Source: UBA3871 sp002392265 (lineage in GTDB: Bacteria; Bacillota; Clostridia; Peptostreptococcales; Anaerovoracaceae). Taken from it: a DNA stretch of 33,665 nucleotides. A program made the translations under genes and the position numbers. The notes under the pieces are model-generated. The model made no database searches. It was not told the DNA's origin and saw only the letters and a list, made by a program, of their open reading frames with translations. Location: NCBI GenBank assembly GCA_946614255.1, contig CAMOGS010000070.1:1-33665 (forward strand), in the 5' to 3' direction. Below are positions 33,501 through 33,665 of the stretch, piece by piece (within the stretch, counting starts at the first letter, position 1; every line of letters begins with the position of its first letter).

Positions 33501-33665
33501 TTATTCTCCTATAATGCCTGTTTCGTTCTCGGCTTTTTCGGTTTTTTCGGCTTTTTCGTCGTTCCCCTTCCGGATCATCTTGACGACGTCCCCGATGCCG
33601 GCGATCGCCGCGTCCATTTCGCGCATCCGGCCTTCCAGCCTTTCCAGCTTTTCCTCGAGCAGGGC
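33501..33665 (-). CDS. 3' end of a coiled-coil protein gene (cut by window edge)
   Basis: Read from the right edge leftwards, 54 codons are open before TAA at 33503-33501. The peptide starts ALLEEKLERLEGRMREMDAA and ends in KAEKTEKAENETGIIGE; it is helical, charged and repeats KAEKT words, suggesting a coiled-coil C-terminus. The DNA is richer in G+C than its neighbours. The stop is 5 bases from the tetR start and the tetR ribosome site lies over its end, so the two may be cotranscribed. I do not recognise the protein. Confidence 0.65.
   Translation of the reverse strand, partial: ALLEEKLERLEGRMREMDAAIAGIGDVVKMIRKGNDEKAEKTEKAENETGIIGE

Overview
The window looks like chromosomal DNA of a mid-G+C, low-complexity-rich Firmicute, most likely an anaerobic member of class Clostridia. 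The reasons are strong AGGAGG-type ribosome binding sites, TATAAT-type promoters, many hairpin-plus-T terminators, formate-tetrahydrofolate ligase beside a methenyl-THF cyclohydrolase (FchA type), and Firmicute-style pfkA, dnaE, rplS and rbgA genes. I can not name the genus from sequence reading alone. No phage, insertion-sequence transposase, CRISPR array, rRNA or tRNA gene was recognised.

Layout. (1) 1-4.98 kb: a very large membrane c-di-GMP enzyme with an N-terminal PAS/GGDEF half and a C-terminal degenerate-GGDEF/EAL half either side of an extracytoplasmic domain. (2) 4.99-13.03 kb, minus strand: a tight five-gene unit, merR-like / typA / mscS-like / dnaE / pfkA, led by a MerR regulator with an effector-binding domain. 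(3) 13.03-15.28 kb, plus strand: a divergent promoter region with a perfect 19-bp tandem repeat, then a class I methyltransferase and a PhzF-family protein. (4) 15.29-20.73 kb, minus strand: a LarC1-only protein, gpsA, fchA, fhs, then an orphan protein with a FliD C-terminal-like region; the fhs upstream region holds two kinds of repeat. (5) 20.89-23.97 kb, minus strand: rnhB, an unlisted 39-residue membrane peptide, a DEDD exonuclease, a strong candidate C-rich small RNA, and proC. (6) 24.1-26.5 kb, plus strand: a divergent Xer-type recombinase, rplS and rbgA. (7) 26.7-28.8 kb, minus strand: two CobW-family P-loop proteins that look like a metal-handling pair, one with a DUF1980-like C-terminus and one with a very His/Cys-rich insert. 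(8) 28.87-28.99 kb: a 121-bp imperfect inverted repeat. (9) 29.0-33.5 kb, minus strand: tetR / class III aminotransferase / FGGY kinase / class II aldolase, a compact catabolic cassette of unknown substrate, preceded by the end of a G+C-rich coiled-coil gene cut by the window edge.

How the genes work together: the unit in (2) mixes translation (TypA), replication (DnaE), osmotic protection (MscS) and glycolysis (PfkA) under what may be one regulator; fhs and fchA make 5,10-methenyl-THF from formate; the kinase and aldolase in (9) would phosphorylate and then split a sugar or sugar-like carbon skeleton after a transamination. The most novel-looking items are the small RNA candidate (22965-23055), the 39-residue peptide (21660-21779), the paired palindromic repeats (19795-19996), the 121-bp inverted repeat, and the tetR cassette.
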